64,000 nt of DNA from Odontesthes bonariensis (GCF_027942865.1 NC_134510.1:11064743-11128742); one strand, 5' to 3'; shown: positions 30,611 through 43,085, counted from the first letter of the stretch. Numbers and translations are program-made. The notes: generated by a model not told the origin, from the sequence alone.

Positions 30611-30840
30611 CAGAATCCTGTTGCACAGGCTGGAAAACTGGGTTGGACTTTCTGGAGCGGTCCTTAACTGGTTCAGGTCCTACTTAGAAGGCTGGAGTTA
30701 TTTTGTTACAATTGGCAGCTATGAATCTGAGCAAGTGGCCATGACTTGTGGAGTCCCCCAGGGGTCAATTCTTGGACCTCTTCTGTTTAACTTGTATATG
30801 CTGCCTTTGGGTCAAATATTGCGCCTTCACTCGCCACAAA
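30611..30840 (+). pseudogene. L2 reverse transcriptase fragment (3' piece)
   Basis: Continues the 28288-28440 frame after [41 protein letters not shown] and [10 protein letters not shown]. The [11 protein letters not shown] motif is the RT B box. The catalytic YADD that normally follows is absent because the sequence passes into another repeat at about 30825. Positions 30841-30983 hold that repeat, the reverse of 41082-41260. Confidence 0.85.
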
Positions 30841-30983
30841 AAATTAAGTCGCTTATAACTTCCAAACACATTTTCCAATCTGTCCCAAACGTCATACGGT
30901 GATTGCTGGACCCAGCCTGAACGCGTATATTATCATAGTGACATGCACCTTTAGCACCACCTGCTGGTGGTCGGAAACGGAAA

Positions 30984-31904
30984 AGCTAACCCTAACCTAA
31001 TGTTCTTTTAAAGCTAACCCCAACCTAATGTTCTTTAAAGCTAACCCTAACCTAATGTTCTTTTAAAGCTAACCCTAAGCCTAATGTTCTTTAAAGCTAA
31101 CCCTAACCCTAAGCTAATGTTATTATAAAGCTAACCCTAACCTAATGCTCTTTTAAAGCTAACCCTAACCTAATGTTCTTTTAAAGCTAACCCTAACCTA
31201 ATGTTCTTTTAAAGCTAACCCTAACCTAAGGTTCTTTTAAAGCTAACCCTAACCTAATGTTCTTTAAAGCTAACCCTAACCTAATGTTATTTTAAAGCTA
31301 ACCCTAAGCTAATGTTATTTTAAAGCTAACCCTAAGCTAATGTTCTTTTAAAGCTAACCCTAACCCTAACCTAATGTTCTTTTAAAGCTAACCCTAACCC
31401 TAACCTAATGTTCTTTAAAGCTAACCCTAACCTAATGTTCTTTAAAGCTAACCCTAACCTAATGTTCTTTTAAAGCTAACCCTAACCCTAACCTAATGTT
31501 CTAAGCCTAATGTTCTTTTAAAGCTAACCCTAACCTAATGTTCTTTAAAGCTAACCCTAACCCTAAGCTAATGTTCTTTTAAAGCTAACCCTAACCTAAT
31601 GTTCTTTTAAAGCAAACCCTAACCTAATGTTCTTTTAAAGCTAACCCTAACCTAATGTTCTTTAAAGCTAACCCTAACCTGATGTTCTTTTAAAGCTAAC
31701 CCTAACCCTAACCTAATGTTCTAAGCCTAATGTTCTTTTAAAGCTAACCCTAACCTAATGTTCTTTAAAGCTAACCCTAACCTTAAGCTAATGTTATTAT
31801 AAAGCTAACCCTAACCTAATACTCTTTTAAAGCTAACCCTAACCTAATGTTCTTTTAAAGCTAACCCTAACCTAATGTTCTTTTAAAGCTAACCCTAACC
31901 TAAT
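30984..31904 (+). repeat. Telomere-hexamer-containing minisatellite, array 1
   Basis: About 33 units of 22-34 bp. Each contains GCTAACCCTAACC, sometimes with an extra CCCTAA, followed by TAATGTTCTTTTAAA. Variants have TTATTATAAA or lack a T. It is an interstitial, not terminal, array: the CCCTAA hexamer is only part of each unit. It lies between an L2 piece and half of element T. Confidence 0.9.
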
Positions 31905-32319
31905 ATATATATAGACATGCTTTGTCCCAACTCTCAAGAATCAGTGATGTATGTTACTTGAGGGGGCAGTAAGAAGGGTAGCGATTTTCTTTCCCACCCC
32001 TTGGGGGCACCACAGCACGATTCTGAGCATAATTTTGAAGTCACTAACCCTAACCACCATTGGATTCCTTGACAAAGAAAACATAGGATTGGCATGTTAA
32101 ATTAAGTTTTTAGGTTGTTTAGAGGCCAAGGTAGCTGAAATTCTGTATTTTATGGCGCACATTTTGAAATTCCAAAATGGCCGCCATACAGGTGTCTGTT
32201 CAAGTGGCAACATTGGTTTTTGGAATCCCCAAGGTCTGCAGATTCCAAAAATATATAGGTCAACAAATCCCCAAAAAATTCCCACAAAAGTACATTTTTG
32301 TACACAGTGAACCTGACTA
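31905..32319 (-). mobile_element. Element T, half copy
   Basis: Carries the outer terminus (CCTGACTA at 32319) and about 400 bp of T, then is replaced by the minisatellite at 31905. 32319 is also the inner end of the palindrome's left arm, so the arm stops exactly at T's terminus. Confidence 0.75.
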
Positions 32320-32401
32320 CTATCAACACTCCGAGGTTACCAACTTGGTCAGTGATTGTAAGGGCCCGAGTCTCAAGATATTTATCAATATTTACATGGC
32401 T

Positions 32402-33040
32402 GATTCTTTGTACTGACGAACAGAACTGGGAGTTCTATAGTTCACTTCCTGAAAAATACTAAAGAACAAACATGAAGATGGATCACTGAAGGTTTCTTTA
32501 TACCTGTAATGGGAAACAAACACAGTTTTGTTGCTTCATATTTGTTTTAGCATCAATTTAACTCAAAGAGGAACTCTTTTTTTCTGTATAAGATACTTAA
32601 AAAGGAACTGACTCATTTCCACTCATATAGTTCATATCAACTCTAAACTGTAAGTTATCATCTGACTGTCTGAATATTATTCATGAAGGAGAAGGAGTGG
32701 ATCAAACACTGTAAACAAATACAACAACACAATGTTAAAACAAATCTTCATGAAAGACAGTTGAGGAAATCTCATCTTTTTCACTCATCGTGTAAAAGTT
32801 CTATTATAAAATTATGACGCTCAAAGGGAAACATGAAACTGTGCAAATGGAACACAGAGATTCTCCTGTATGGATGCTGCTCCATTCATCAAGTTTCCAA
32901 AAACTGTGCTGGGATTTTCTGCAGGAATGAAAACCATCCAAACACTTGTCAGTCTTTGCTGCTCGATGCCGCTGTAGTGTTTGATGACATCAAAATGTTT
33001 CACTCATCTAAAAGTGTAAAAGTTATATTATAAAATGTTA
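32402..33040 (+). repeat. 7SL flank repeat lacking 7SL, copy A
   Basis: Matches 11630-12225 including the TGATGACATCA site (about 32980), but diverges at AAAATG and never enters 7SL. After about 33045 it runs into unrelated sequence. It is either the flank without the gene or a copy whose gene was removed by deletion. Confidence 0.75.
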
Positions 33041-33109
33041 GATCGATTCTTTCAATGGAAGCTCAAGAACAAGCCGGAGGAATCTCAAGTTAAATAAAGT
33101 GTTTATTCA

Positions 33110-33440
33110 ATTCAATTCAAATTCAAAAATACTTTATTTATCCCAGAGGGAAATTAAATGTTGATGTAGCTCAATTAAATCAGGGAGTTATTATAGATGC
33201 TGATGGCTGTGGGCAGGAAAGATTTCCTGTAGCGGTCCGTTTTACATCCAAACTGAAGAAGCCTTTGACTGAAGAGACTCTGTTTTCAAGTCTGGATTTG
33301 GATTTCAAGTCTTGACGTGGTAGCGCTGGGCTCAGTGGAACAGAGCTCCAGCAAGAAATCCGTCAGACTGAGCCTCGATTTCCGGGTATCATTTCCATTA
33401 ATAGCCTCATAGGTTGGACTCACACTCGACCCAGTATGAT
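33110..33440 (-). repeat. LINE 3' end-like repeat
   Basis: The minus strand ends with TTTCCCTCTGGGATAAATAA, a fish LINE tail. Just upstream the sequence can be read as KTDRYRKSFLPTAISIYNN, a common C-terminal ending of such ORFs. It is short and broken; the clade is uncertain. A close copy lies at 54530-54850. Confidence 0.45.
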
Positions 33441-33628
33441 TGGACATGAGTAGGTTCAACATGCTTTGTCATATTCTCTGGATCAGCCAAACAATGTGTG
33501 TGTGTGAATTTGCACCTGCTTTCTCAATTGTTTTGTCTTCCCTTTCCTGGATAACTTTAGGTCATCGTGGAAAAGTAAAAAGACTATTTCATTCATAATG
33601 TCTAAGAACAAAGCCAATTTTAACAAAA

Positions 33629-36600
33629 TAACTGGCCTCTCTGTACCATAATCACTTACAGACACACATACAAGTAGTGTTCATTTTACTTGTTTTCTTG
33701 TTCACATGTAAACACAACACATTAGGATGGAACTTTGTAACTTCCTGTTTAGGTTTAGCTAATAACGCAGGGTTGGGACTTTAAAAATCCAGACTTCTTA
33801 GCGAGGGTTAGGAAATGATCATGGTTAGGGGTCAAATGTAATCTTTTGACAGGGAGTTGGTACCTTATTTAGATAAAGGAGAGTCTTTGAGTTAGGATTC
33901 AATTCAATTCAAAAAAGAAAGAATGCCTTTCTAATCCCAAATTGAAAAAGATAACATTACAGTGATTGCTTTTCCACAATTTACATATTACCTTTACATG
34001 TGACTATGTGTCCCAGCAGGAAGCTGAGGACTTCTGTCCTGTGAATAGTTTTATCAGCTGTATTAATGAATATATATGATTTAATGTTCAACTCTTCATA
34101 CCAATTTCTATGTGTAACTTTAAAAAAGATTGATTTATAAAAAAAAATGACCCTGTTCTACACTTAGTCCAATTTGAGAAGAGCTAATGTTTGGATGCTG
34201 TTTTTTCTTTTGAAACGAGTTTAAACCTGACTTCAGCATACTTTGCCTTTAAGCTGAAGGTGGGAAGTGTTTATTTCAGAGGTTTTTGGTCATTTGAATA
34301 TGAGTGACTATGAACTTTTTCAAAATCTTCTCAGTGGAAACTTTAGAAAAGAGTGCAGACTTTGACATTTCTCAAACCTGATATTTTTCCTGTTGGAAGT
34401 ATGTTGTTCCACTTTTCTGGGTTTCTGAGAGTGTTTTCTTCATGTTGGGATGCAACAAGTCCTCAGCAGAAGTTAGAATCTTCCACAACTGGTGGAGTGA
34501 AATGTGAAGAAAAAAAGTTGTGCAGACTGATGGTGTTTATGTTTGTTTTTAAATGATGCTGCGATGATGCTTCTGAGGAGGGAACCATGGCGATCATGGA
34601 ATTCCTCTGGGCTGTGGCCAGAAAGCTAAGAATCCTCTCAGGGAACTGCAAACTTAACCTGAAAGTCCTGCAGCTCGGAATCATAGTTTAAGAGTAATTA
34701 TTGAGCCTGAATATCACAGCACCTCTGAGCAAAGAAAGATAAAAAAAAAAAACTCATCTTATGAGGAAGTGGGGCTGACCCCGTTGTTGGGCAGGACACC
34801 TGCTTTTCAAGACTGTGATAGCTGATCAAAGGAAAAACCCACACAGTCACATGTGAAAGTGCTCCTAAATATGACAGATCTTAAGCTTTTACTTTGAAAT
34901 AACTGGCCTCTCTGTACCATAATCACTTACAGACGCACATACAAGTAGTGTCCATTTTACTTGTGGTCTTGTTCACATGTAAACACAACACATTAGGATG
35001 GAACTTTGTCACTTCCTGTTTAGGTTTAGCCAATAACGCAGGTTTGGGACTTTAAAAATCCAGACTTCTTAGCGAGGGTTAGGAAATGATCATGGTTAGG
35101 GGTCAAATGTAATCTTTTGACAGGGAGTTGGTACCTTATTTAGATAAAGGAGAGTCTTTGAGTTAGGATTCAATTCAATTCAAAAAAGAAAGAATGCCTT
35201 TCTAATCCCAAATTGAAAAAGATAACATTACAGTGATTGCTTTTCCACAATTTACATATTACCTTTACATGTGACTATGTGTCCCAGCAGGAAGCTGAGG
35301 ACTTCTGTCCTGTGAATAGTTTTATCAGCTGTATTAATGAATATATATGATTTAATGTTCAACTCTTCATACCAATTTCTATGTGTAACTTTAAAAAAGA
35401 TTGATTTATAAAAAAAAATGACCCTGTTCTACACTTAGTCCAATTTGAGAAGAGCTAATGTTTGGATGCTGTTTTTTCTTTTGAAACGAGTTTAAACCTG
35501 ACTTCAGCATACTTTGCCTTTAAGCTGAAGGTGGGAAGTGTTTATTTCAGAGGTTTTTGGTCATTTGAATATGAGTGACTATGAACTTTTTCAAAATCTT
35601 CTCAGTGGAAACTTTAGAAAAGAGTGCAGACTTTGACATTTCTCAAACCTGATATTTTTCCTGTTGGAAGTATGTTGTTCCACTTTTCTGGGTTTCTGAG
35701 AGTGTTTTCTTCATGTTGGGATGCAACAAGTCCTCAGCAGAAGTTAGAATCTTCCACAACTGGTGGAGTGAAATGTGAAGAAAAAAAGTTGTGCAGACTG
35801 ATGGTGTTTATGTTTGTTTTTAAATGATGCTGCGATGATGCTTCTGAGGAGGGAACCATGGCGATCATGGAATTCCTCTGGGCTGTGGCCAGAAAGCTAA
35901 GAATCCTCTCAGGGAACTGCAAACTTAACCTGAAAGTCCTGCAGCTCGGAATCATAGTTTAAGAGTAATTATTGAGCCTGAATATCACAGCACCTCTGAG
36001 CAAAGAAAGATAAAAAAAAAAAACTCATCTTATGAGGAAGTGGGGCTGACCCCGTTGTTGGGCAGGACACCTGCTTTTCAAGACTGTGATAGCTGATCAA
36101 AGGAAAAACCCACACAGTCACATGTGAAAGTGCTCCTAAATATGACAGATCTTAAGCTTTTACTTTGAAATAACTGGCCTCTCTGTACCATAATCACTTA
36201 CAGACGCACATACAAGTAGTGTCCATTTTACTTGTGGTCTTGTTCACATGTAAACACAACACATTAGGATGGAACTTTGTCACTTCCTGTTTAGGTTTAG
36301 CCAATAACGCAGGTTTGGGACTTTAAAAATCCAGACTTCTTAGCGAGGGTTAGGAAATGATCATGGTTAGGGGTCAAATGTAATCTTTTGACAGGGAGTT
36401 GGTACCTTATTTAGATAAAAGACAGTCTTTGATTTAGGATTCAATTCAATTCAAACAAGAAAGAATGCCTTTCTAATCCCAAATTGAAAAAGATAACATT
36501 ACAGTGATTGCTTTTCCACAATTTACATATTACCTTTACATGTGACTATGTGTCCCAGCAAGAAGCTGAGGACTTCTGTCCTGTGAATAGTTTTATCAGC

Positions 36601-37544
36601 TGTATAAATGAATATATATGATTTAATGTTCAACTCTTCATACCAATTTCTATGTGTAACTATAAAAAGATTGATTTATAAAAAAAAAGACCCTGTTCTA
36701 CACTTAGTCCAATTTGAGAAGAGCTAATGTTTGGATGCTGTTTTTTCTTTTGAAACGAGTTTAAACCTGACTTCAGCATACTTTGGCTTTAAGCTGAAGG
36801 TGGGAAGTGTTTATTTCAGAGGTTTTTGGTCATTTGAATATGAGTGACTATGAACTTTTTCAAAATCTTCTCAGTGGAAACTTTAGAAAAGAGTGCAGAC
36901 TTTGACATTTCTCAAACCTGATATTTTTCCTGTTGGAAGTATGTTGTTCCACTTTTCTGGGTTTCTGAGAGTGTTTTCTTCATGTTGGGATGCAACAAGT
37001 CCTCAGCAGAAGTTAGAATCTTCCACAACTGGTGGAGTGAAATGTGAAGAAAAAAGGTTGTGTAGACTGATGGTGTTTATGTTTGTTTTTAAATGATGCT
37101 GCGATGATGCTTCTGAGGAGGGAACCATGGCGATCATGGAATTCCTCTGGGCTGTGGCCAGAAAGCTAAGAATCCTCTCAGGGAACTGCAAACTTAACCT
37201 GAAAGTCCTGCAGCTGGGAATCACAGTTTAAGAGTAATTATTGAGCCTGAATATCACAGCACCTCTGAGCAAAGAAAGATAAAAAAAACTCATCTTATGA
37301 GGAAGTGGGGCTGACCCCGTTTTTGGGCAGGACTCCTGCTTTTCAAGACTGTGATAGCTGATCAAAGGAAAAACCCACACAGTCACATGTGAAAGTGCTC
37401 CTAAATATGACAGATCTTAAGCTTTTACTTTGAAATAACTGGCCTCTCTGTACCATAATCACTTACAGACGCACATAAAATTAGTGTTCATTTTACTTGT
37501 GGTCTTGTTCACATGTAAACAAAACACATTAGGATGGAACTTTG
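33629..37544 (+). repeat. Tandem array of the 1.27-kb unit, 3.1 copies
   Basis: Units start at TAACTGGCCTCTCTGTACC near 33629, 34900, 36171 and 37440, with a period of 1269-1271 bp. Units 1 and 2 are almost identical; unit 3 shows a few more changes; the fourth is broken off at about 37544 after GGAACTTTG. Each contains a LINE-tail-like TTCTAATCCCAAATTG stretch. Sixty- to seventy-codon frames recur on both strands but have no family match and no start context, so I do not call a gene. Confidence 0.9.
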
Positions 37545-38206
37545 TCTGACCCGAAATTGACCCGAAAATCGCAGCGAAATGTGCGTTCTAACAGTTGTTT
37601 TAGCATTTGGTGGACCTATTTTTCCGGACACCGTTGAATAGCAGCAGCAAGACATCCAGCCACTAGGTGGCGATAGTGCGTTGTTTGTGTACAATACAAA
37701 TCAATGAAGACGGACAATAATGGTAATATAACTTCTCTGGAAGCGTATTTCGCGGTGATTTTCGAGCCAACGTATCGCTGTCCACCACAGACCACACGGT
37801 GAGTTTCATGTCTCTGCAAACGAAAGTTTAATGCCGTTTTATGATGTTTGCTTGAGTGGTCATTGACTCAATGCAAAGGTGGGTGGGCTGCAGCAGTGGA
37901 TACCTAAATGCTCCGTTCAGCACCAAATGTCCAAATTGTGATCAGAACATCTATGATTCACCCCAGACTACCTAAAAACAAGGCTTAATGTGCAAAATGG
38001 CGAACTTCCCCTTTAAGTATTCAAAACTACAAAGTACGTTTTCTAATATCAGTACATTTCTGTATTGTTTTCTGAATGCTTTTACAGAACCATGTAACTC
38101 TCTGAAACCACTTAATGTAGACTTTTTGCACCACTCTGCTACAAAATAACAACACGGCAGCTCTGAGCTAATAATGCAATCGTACGTGTTCATTCATTCA
38201 TTGGTC
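37545..38206. other. Single-copy spacer sequence
   Basis: Not repeated elsewhere in the window. It contains CACTAGGTGGCGATAGTG, a stretch common in fish repeats, and a GTGAGTTT donor-like site near 37800. No supported gene. Confidence 0.4.
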
Positions 38207-38814
38207 TTAAAGCTGCAGTCTGCAGGATTTGTTGTTTTCATACGTAAAGTCCTAATTTTTGGCATTTTAAGAGTTTACATGATCTATCAGAACGCTTGAA
38301 GTTGAAAACGGTGACCTCCGTAGTCGCAAAATGCAAGAAATGCTTATTTTTTAACCGAAAAATAAAAAGTTATTCAACTTCCTGTCCCGCCCCATCAAAA
38401 CACATGAGAACTCGTGCACGTAGACGTGCACGCCAGATGCGCTTACACGACTCCTCATTCATCAACTCACCTGTCATTTGCGATCATGGAAGACACAGTA
38501 AGTAGACTAGCCCGTAATGAAGTTCAATAGTCCAGTTAAATAAGCGTGGGGACGAGCCTACCTTGTATCGCGCGTGCACAATCGGTGATTGACAGGCAGC
38601 AGAGCCCAGCTCGTAACCTGATTGGTTACCTTTTACCGGTCCGGTCTGCAATTTTGTAAACAAACCTGCTGGCTTTGGAGGGACCTAGCGGGACATATAG
38701 GGGGCCTAGAGAACTCATTTTTTTTTGTATTGGGGTATTTAATGTACTACTTTCAGAATCCCCGGACAGTTCCAGGCATTATGCTTGAAAAAGAGTTGCA
38801 GACTGCCGCTTTAA
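38207..38814. mobile_element. TTAA-flanked MITE
   Basis: 608 bp between TTAA at 38207-38210 and TTAA at 38811-38814. The inverted termini are AGCTGCAGTCTGCAG and, at the far end, complement AGCGGCAGTCTGCAA. TTAA targets point to piggyBac or Kolobok. No transposase is present. Confidence 0.65.
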
Positions 38815-38966
38815 AGTGTCGGGGAAATAAAGACAGATAATGCCTTATTTAGAGGCTGTATTGTCTCTGCCCTGTTCTCTCCCGTTATATGGATATACGC
38901 AGATCTCAAGTGATCTAAATATCTTCCGAAGGACGCCGACTTTCACCAAACTGTTATCGGTGAGTA

Positions 38967-39365
38967 TAGTCAGGTTCACTGTGTACAAAAATGTACTTTT
39001 TGTGGGAATTTTTGGGGGATTTGTTGACCTATATATTTTTGGAATCTGCAGACCTTGGGGATTCCAAAAACCAATGTTGCCACTTGAACAGACACCTGTA
39101 TGGCGGCCATTTTGGAATTTCAAAATGTGCGCCATAAAATACAGAATTTCAGCTACCTTGGCCTCTAAACAACCTAAAAACTTAATTTAACATGCCAATC
39201 CTATGTTTTCTTGGTCAAGGAATCCAATGGTGACTTCAAAATTAAGCTCAGAATCGTGCTGTGGTGCCCCCAAGGGGTGGGAAAGAAAATCGCTACCCTT
39301 CTTACTGCCCCCTCAAGTAACATACATCACTGATTCTTGAGAGTTGGGACAAAGCATGTCTATAT
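38967..39365 (+). mobile_element. Element T, half copy (inverted partner)
   Basis: Starts TAGTCAGGTTCACTGTGTAC at 38967, the inner end of the right arm, and pairs with 31905-32319. It passes into the minisatellite through a TATATATATATTAGG link. Confidence 0.75.
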
Positions 39366-39370
39366 ATATA

Positions 39371-40630
39371 TTAGGTTAGGGTTAGCTTTAAAAGAACATT
39401 AGGTTAGGGTTAACTTTAAAAGAACATTAGGTTAGGGTTAGCTTTAAAAGAGTATTAGGTTAGGGTTAGCTTTATAATAACATTAGCTTAAGGTTAGGGT
39501 TAGCTTTAAAGAACATTAGGTTAGGGTTAGCTTTAAAAGAACATTAGGCTTAGAACATTAGGTTAGGGTTAGGGTTAGTTTTAAAAGAACATTAGGTTAG
39601 GGTTAGCTTTAAAGAACATTAGGTTAGGGTTAGCTTTAAAAGAACATTAGGTTAGGGTTTGCTTTAAAAGAACATTAGGTTAGGGTTAGCTTTAAAAGAA
39701 CATTAGCTTAGGGTTAGGGTTAGCTTTAAAGAACATTAGGTTAGGGTTAGCTTTAAAAGAACATTAGGCTTAGAACATTAGGTTAGGGTTAGGGTTAGCT
39801 TTAAAAGAACATTAGGTTAGGGTTAGCTTTAAAGAACATTAGGTTAGGGTTAGCTTTAAAGAACATTAGGTTAGGGTTAGGGTTAGCTTTAAAAGAACAT
39901 TAGGTTAGGGTTAGGGTTAGCTTTAAAAGAACATTAGCTTAGGGTTAGCTTTAAAATAACATTAGCTTAGGGTTAGCTTTAAAATAACATTAGGTTAGGG
40001 TTAGCTTTAAAGAACATTAGCTTAGGGTTAGCTTTAAAAGAACATTAGGTTAGGGTTAGCTTCATAATAACATTAGCTTAGGGTTAGTGTTAGCTTTAAA
40101 GAACATCAGGTTAGGGTTAGCTTTAAAAGAACATTAGGTTAGGGTTAGCTTTAAAAGAACATTAGCTTAGGGTTAGCTTTAAAAGACCATTAGGTCAGGG
40201 TTAGCTTTATAATGACAGTAGCTTAGGGTTAGGGTTAGCTTTAAAAGAACATTAGGTTAGGATTAGGGTTAGCTTTAAAGAACATTAGGTTAGGGTTAGC
40301 TTTAAAAGAACATTAGGTTAGGGTTAGCTTTAAAAGAACATTAGGTTAGGGTTAGCTTTAAAAGAACATTAGGTTAGGGTTAGCTTTAAAAGAACATAAG
40401 GTTAGGGTTAGCTTTATAATAACATTAGCTTAGGGTTAGGGTTAGCTTTAAAGAACATTAGGTTAGGGTTAGCTTTAAAAGAACATTAGGTTAGAGTTAG
40501 GGTTAGCTTTAAAAAAACATTAGGTTAGGGTTAGCTTTAAAAGAACATTAGGTTAGGGTTAGCTTTAAAGAACATTAGGTTAGGGTTAGCTTTAAAGAAC
40601 ATTAGTTTAGGGTTAGCTTTAAAAGAACAC
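39371..40630 (-). repeat. Telomere-hexamer-containing minisatellite, array 2
   Basis: The reverse-complement partner of array 1, reading TTAGGTTAGGGTTAGC then TTTAAAAGAACA. At about 1.26 kb it is a third longer than array 1. The two arrays point in opposite directions about the spacer. Confidence 0.9.
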
Positions 40631-40639
40631 TAGAAAGCT

Positions 40640-41585
40640 GCAAGCAGCTGTAGGCGGGACCGAGGTGTGCGTACGTTGGGATGTGCGTAAGTTGGGGCAT
40701 GCGCTGGACGCTGGAGCTGCAGCTCTGCCCACACGCACGATACCCTCTGCATACGTACGAGCACGTAATAACCCCAATGCGGAGGTGTTTTTGAAAACTT
40801 CTAGGGGGCGCCACTGAGCCACTTTGCTCTACCCACACACGATACCCTTTACATACGTACGAGGTCGACAGGGTGGGCGTGTGTGCCAAGTTTCATGACT
40901 TTGCGATGATGATAAGGCTTTCAAATCACAAACGCCATCACACGATTTTCACCGCCTGGCCACGCCCACACCGTTCAGAGTTTGGAAAAGTTTTTCAATT
41001 AATTTTTTCCTCCATGTCTTAAGAGTAACCTGGCCAAGTTTGAAGCTTGTAGCATTAAATATGTAGGAGCAGTTTGATAAAATGCGAGTTGTGGAAAAAA
41101 AAGACGTTTCCGACCACCAGCAGGTGGTGCTAAAGGTGCATGTCACTATGATAATATGTACGCGTTCAGGCTGGGTCCAGCAATCACTGTATGACGTTTG
41201 GGACAGATTGGAAAATGTGTTTGGACGTTATAAGCGACTTAATTTTTTATGGCGAGTCATAAATTTGAGGCGTCGCCACGGCCACGCCCTTTGAGGTTTG
41301 AAAAAGTTTTTCCATAAATTTTCTCCCCCATGTCTTAAGAGTAATCTGGCCAAGTTTGAAGCTTGTAGCATTAAATCTGTAGGAGGAGTTCGATCAAATG
41401 CGAGGTGTGAAAAAAAAGAGACGTTTCCAACCACCAGCAGGTGGCGCTATAGGTGGATGTCACTTTGATAATATGTAAGTATTCAGGCTGGGTCCAGCAA
41501 TCACCATATGAGGTATGGGACAGATTGTATGATGTATGTGGGAGTTATAAGCGACTTAATTTTTTGTGGCGAGTGAAGGCGCAAT
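40640..41585. repeat. Tandem fish repeat, about 340-bp period
   Basis: Two diverged copies (about 40930-41265 and 41270-41585), each with GTCTTAAGAGTAA, GGCCAAGTTTGAAGCTTGTA, CCACCAGCAGGTGG and CAGGCTGGGTCCAGCAATCA. A degenerate partial copy is at 40640-40925. Part of the unit also joins the L2 fragments at 30841 and 52897. No coding content. Confidence 0.7.
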
Positions 41586-43085
41586 ATTTGACCCAAAGGC
41601 AGCATATACAAGTTAAACAGAAGAGGTCCAAGAATTGACCCCTGTTGGACTCCACAAGTCATGGCCACTCGCTCAGATTCACAGCTGCCAATTGTAACAA
41701 AATAACTCCGGCCTTCTAAGTAGGACCTGAACCAGTTAAGGACCGCTCCAGAAAGTCCAACCCAGTTTTCCAGCCTGTGCAACAGGATTCTGTGATCTAC
41801 AGTATCAAACGCAGCGCTGAGGTCCAACAGAACCAGGACTGAAACATTACCAGAATCAGTATTCAACCTGATGTCGTTTAACACTTTTACCAGAGCTGTT
41901 TCAGTGCTGTGATGACGTCTGAAGCCTGATTGAAAGTTATCAAGACTTCCACTTTCATTCAGAAAGTCGTTGAGCTTGTTAAATACAACTTTCTCAATAA
42001 TCTTAGATATAAAAGAGAGATTAGAGACAGGTCTGTAGTTGTTCATCATAGAGGCGTCTAGAGTTCTCTTCTTTAGGAGTGGCTTAATGGCAGCTGTCTT
42101 TAGTGACTTGGGAAAAATGCCTGATGCCAGTGAGCTGTTAACTATTCGTAGGAGATCACTTTCTACTGAGGTAAAAACAGTTTTTAAAAAGTCGGATGGT
42201 ATTATGTCCAGTGAACAAGTTGTTGATTTCAGCTGCCGAACTGTTTCCTCTAGGATTTTTAAATTAACAATATTAAATTGTGACATAACGTCAGAGTTAT
42301 TTCTAGGTTTTAGACACAGATTAGTTTTCTTGTTTTGTGTTGCGTGAATGTTTTGTCTAATTGTTTTAATTTTTTGGCTAAAAAAGTTGGCAAATTCGTT
42401 GCATTTCTCAGTGGAGAGGAGGTCTGGGTTTGACTGTTTAGGAGGATTTGTGAGTTTTTCAACCATAGCAAACAGAGTTGGGGAATTGTTGACATTCTTA
42501 TTAATCATTTCAGATAAATGCAGCTGTCTGGCTTTGCACAGCTCATTGTTATAACTACGCAGGCTTTCTTTGTATAGCTCATAGTGAATCTGAAGCTTTG
42601 TTTTCCTCCACTTACGTTGAACTCTCCTGCATTCTCTTTTCAGGTTTTTGACCGTAGTGGTGTTTCTCCATGGGGTTTTCTGTTTGATCAAGGTGCTCTT
42701 GATTCTTATCGGTGCAACAAATTTTCAAGTTAAAATGATCCAGCATTCCTTCAACCGACTCTGCGCTCAGTGTTGGTAACATAGCTATGGCCTCCCTAAA
42801 CTGAGCACTTGTTTTCTCATTAATGTACCTCTTCTTAACTGAGAAGCTGGTTGTTTGAACATTCTGAGTGATCAATAAATCAAATAAAATACAAAAATGG
42901 TCAGACAAGGCCAAATCAATAACCACAACAGAAGAAATATCAACACCTTTAGAAATGAGCAGGTCCAGAATGTGATTTAGGAGTGTGTTTATGGGAATTC
43001 TTGACCATTCATCCAGAAAAGCATCTGTGAGGTCAGACACTGATGTGAAGTGTCTGCATGAATAGATTTTTGACTTATTAGCGTG
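41585..43085 (-). pseudogene. L2 LINE, endonuclease C-terminus to reverse transcriptase
   Basis: On the minus strand: endonuclease end (HILDLLISKGVDISSVVVID, LALSDHFCILFDL), a frameshift near 42690, then the linker and RT with [93 protein letters not shown] and [15 protein letters not shown]. The B box has Gln for Pro (VQQG). The ORF ends at GQILR, where a different repeat begins, so the YADD box, later RT and tail are missing. This copy keeps 1.4 kb that the left arm lost. Confidence 0.88.

Noticed and set aside
30984-31904. True chromosome end
   Set aside because: The hexamer is embedded in a longer unit and non-telomeric DNA lies on both sides.
34353-37224. Identical 67- and 73-codon frames on opposite strands, repeated in each 1.27-kb unit
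   Set aside because: They persist because the units are near-identical copies; they overlap each other, have no family features and no start or splice context.
37616-37819. 67-codon minus-strand frame in the spacer
   Set aside because: No homologue recognised, no ATG support and repeat-like CACTAGGTGGCG sequence within it.
38840-38965. Exon-like stretch ending in GTGAGTA before element T
   Set aside because: Frame from ATG at 38840 is short and unrecognised; the donor alone is not enough to call a gene.
30984-40630. CRISPR-like array of repeats and spacers
   Set aside because: Units are contiguous and degenerate with no unique spacers, in an animal genome.
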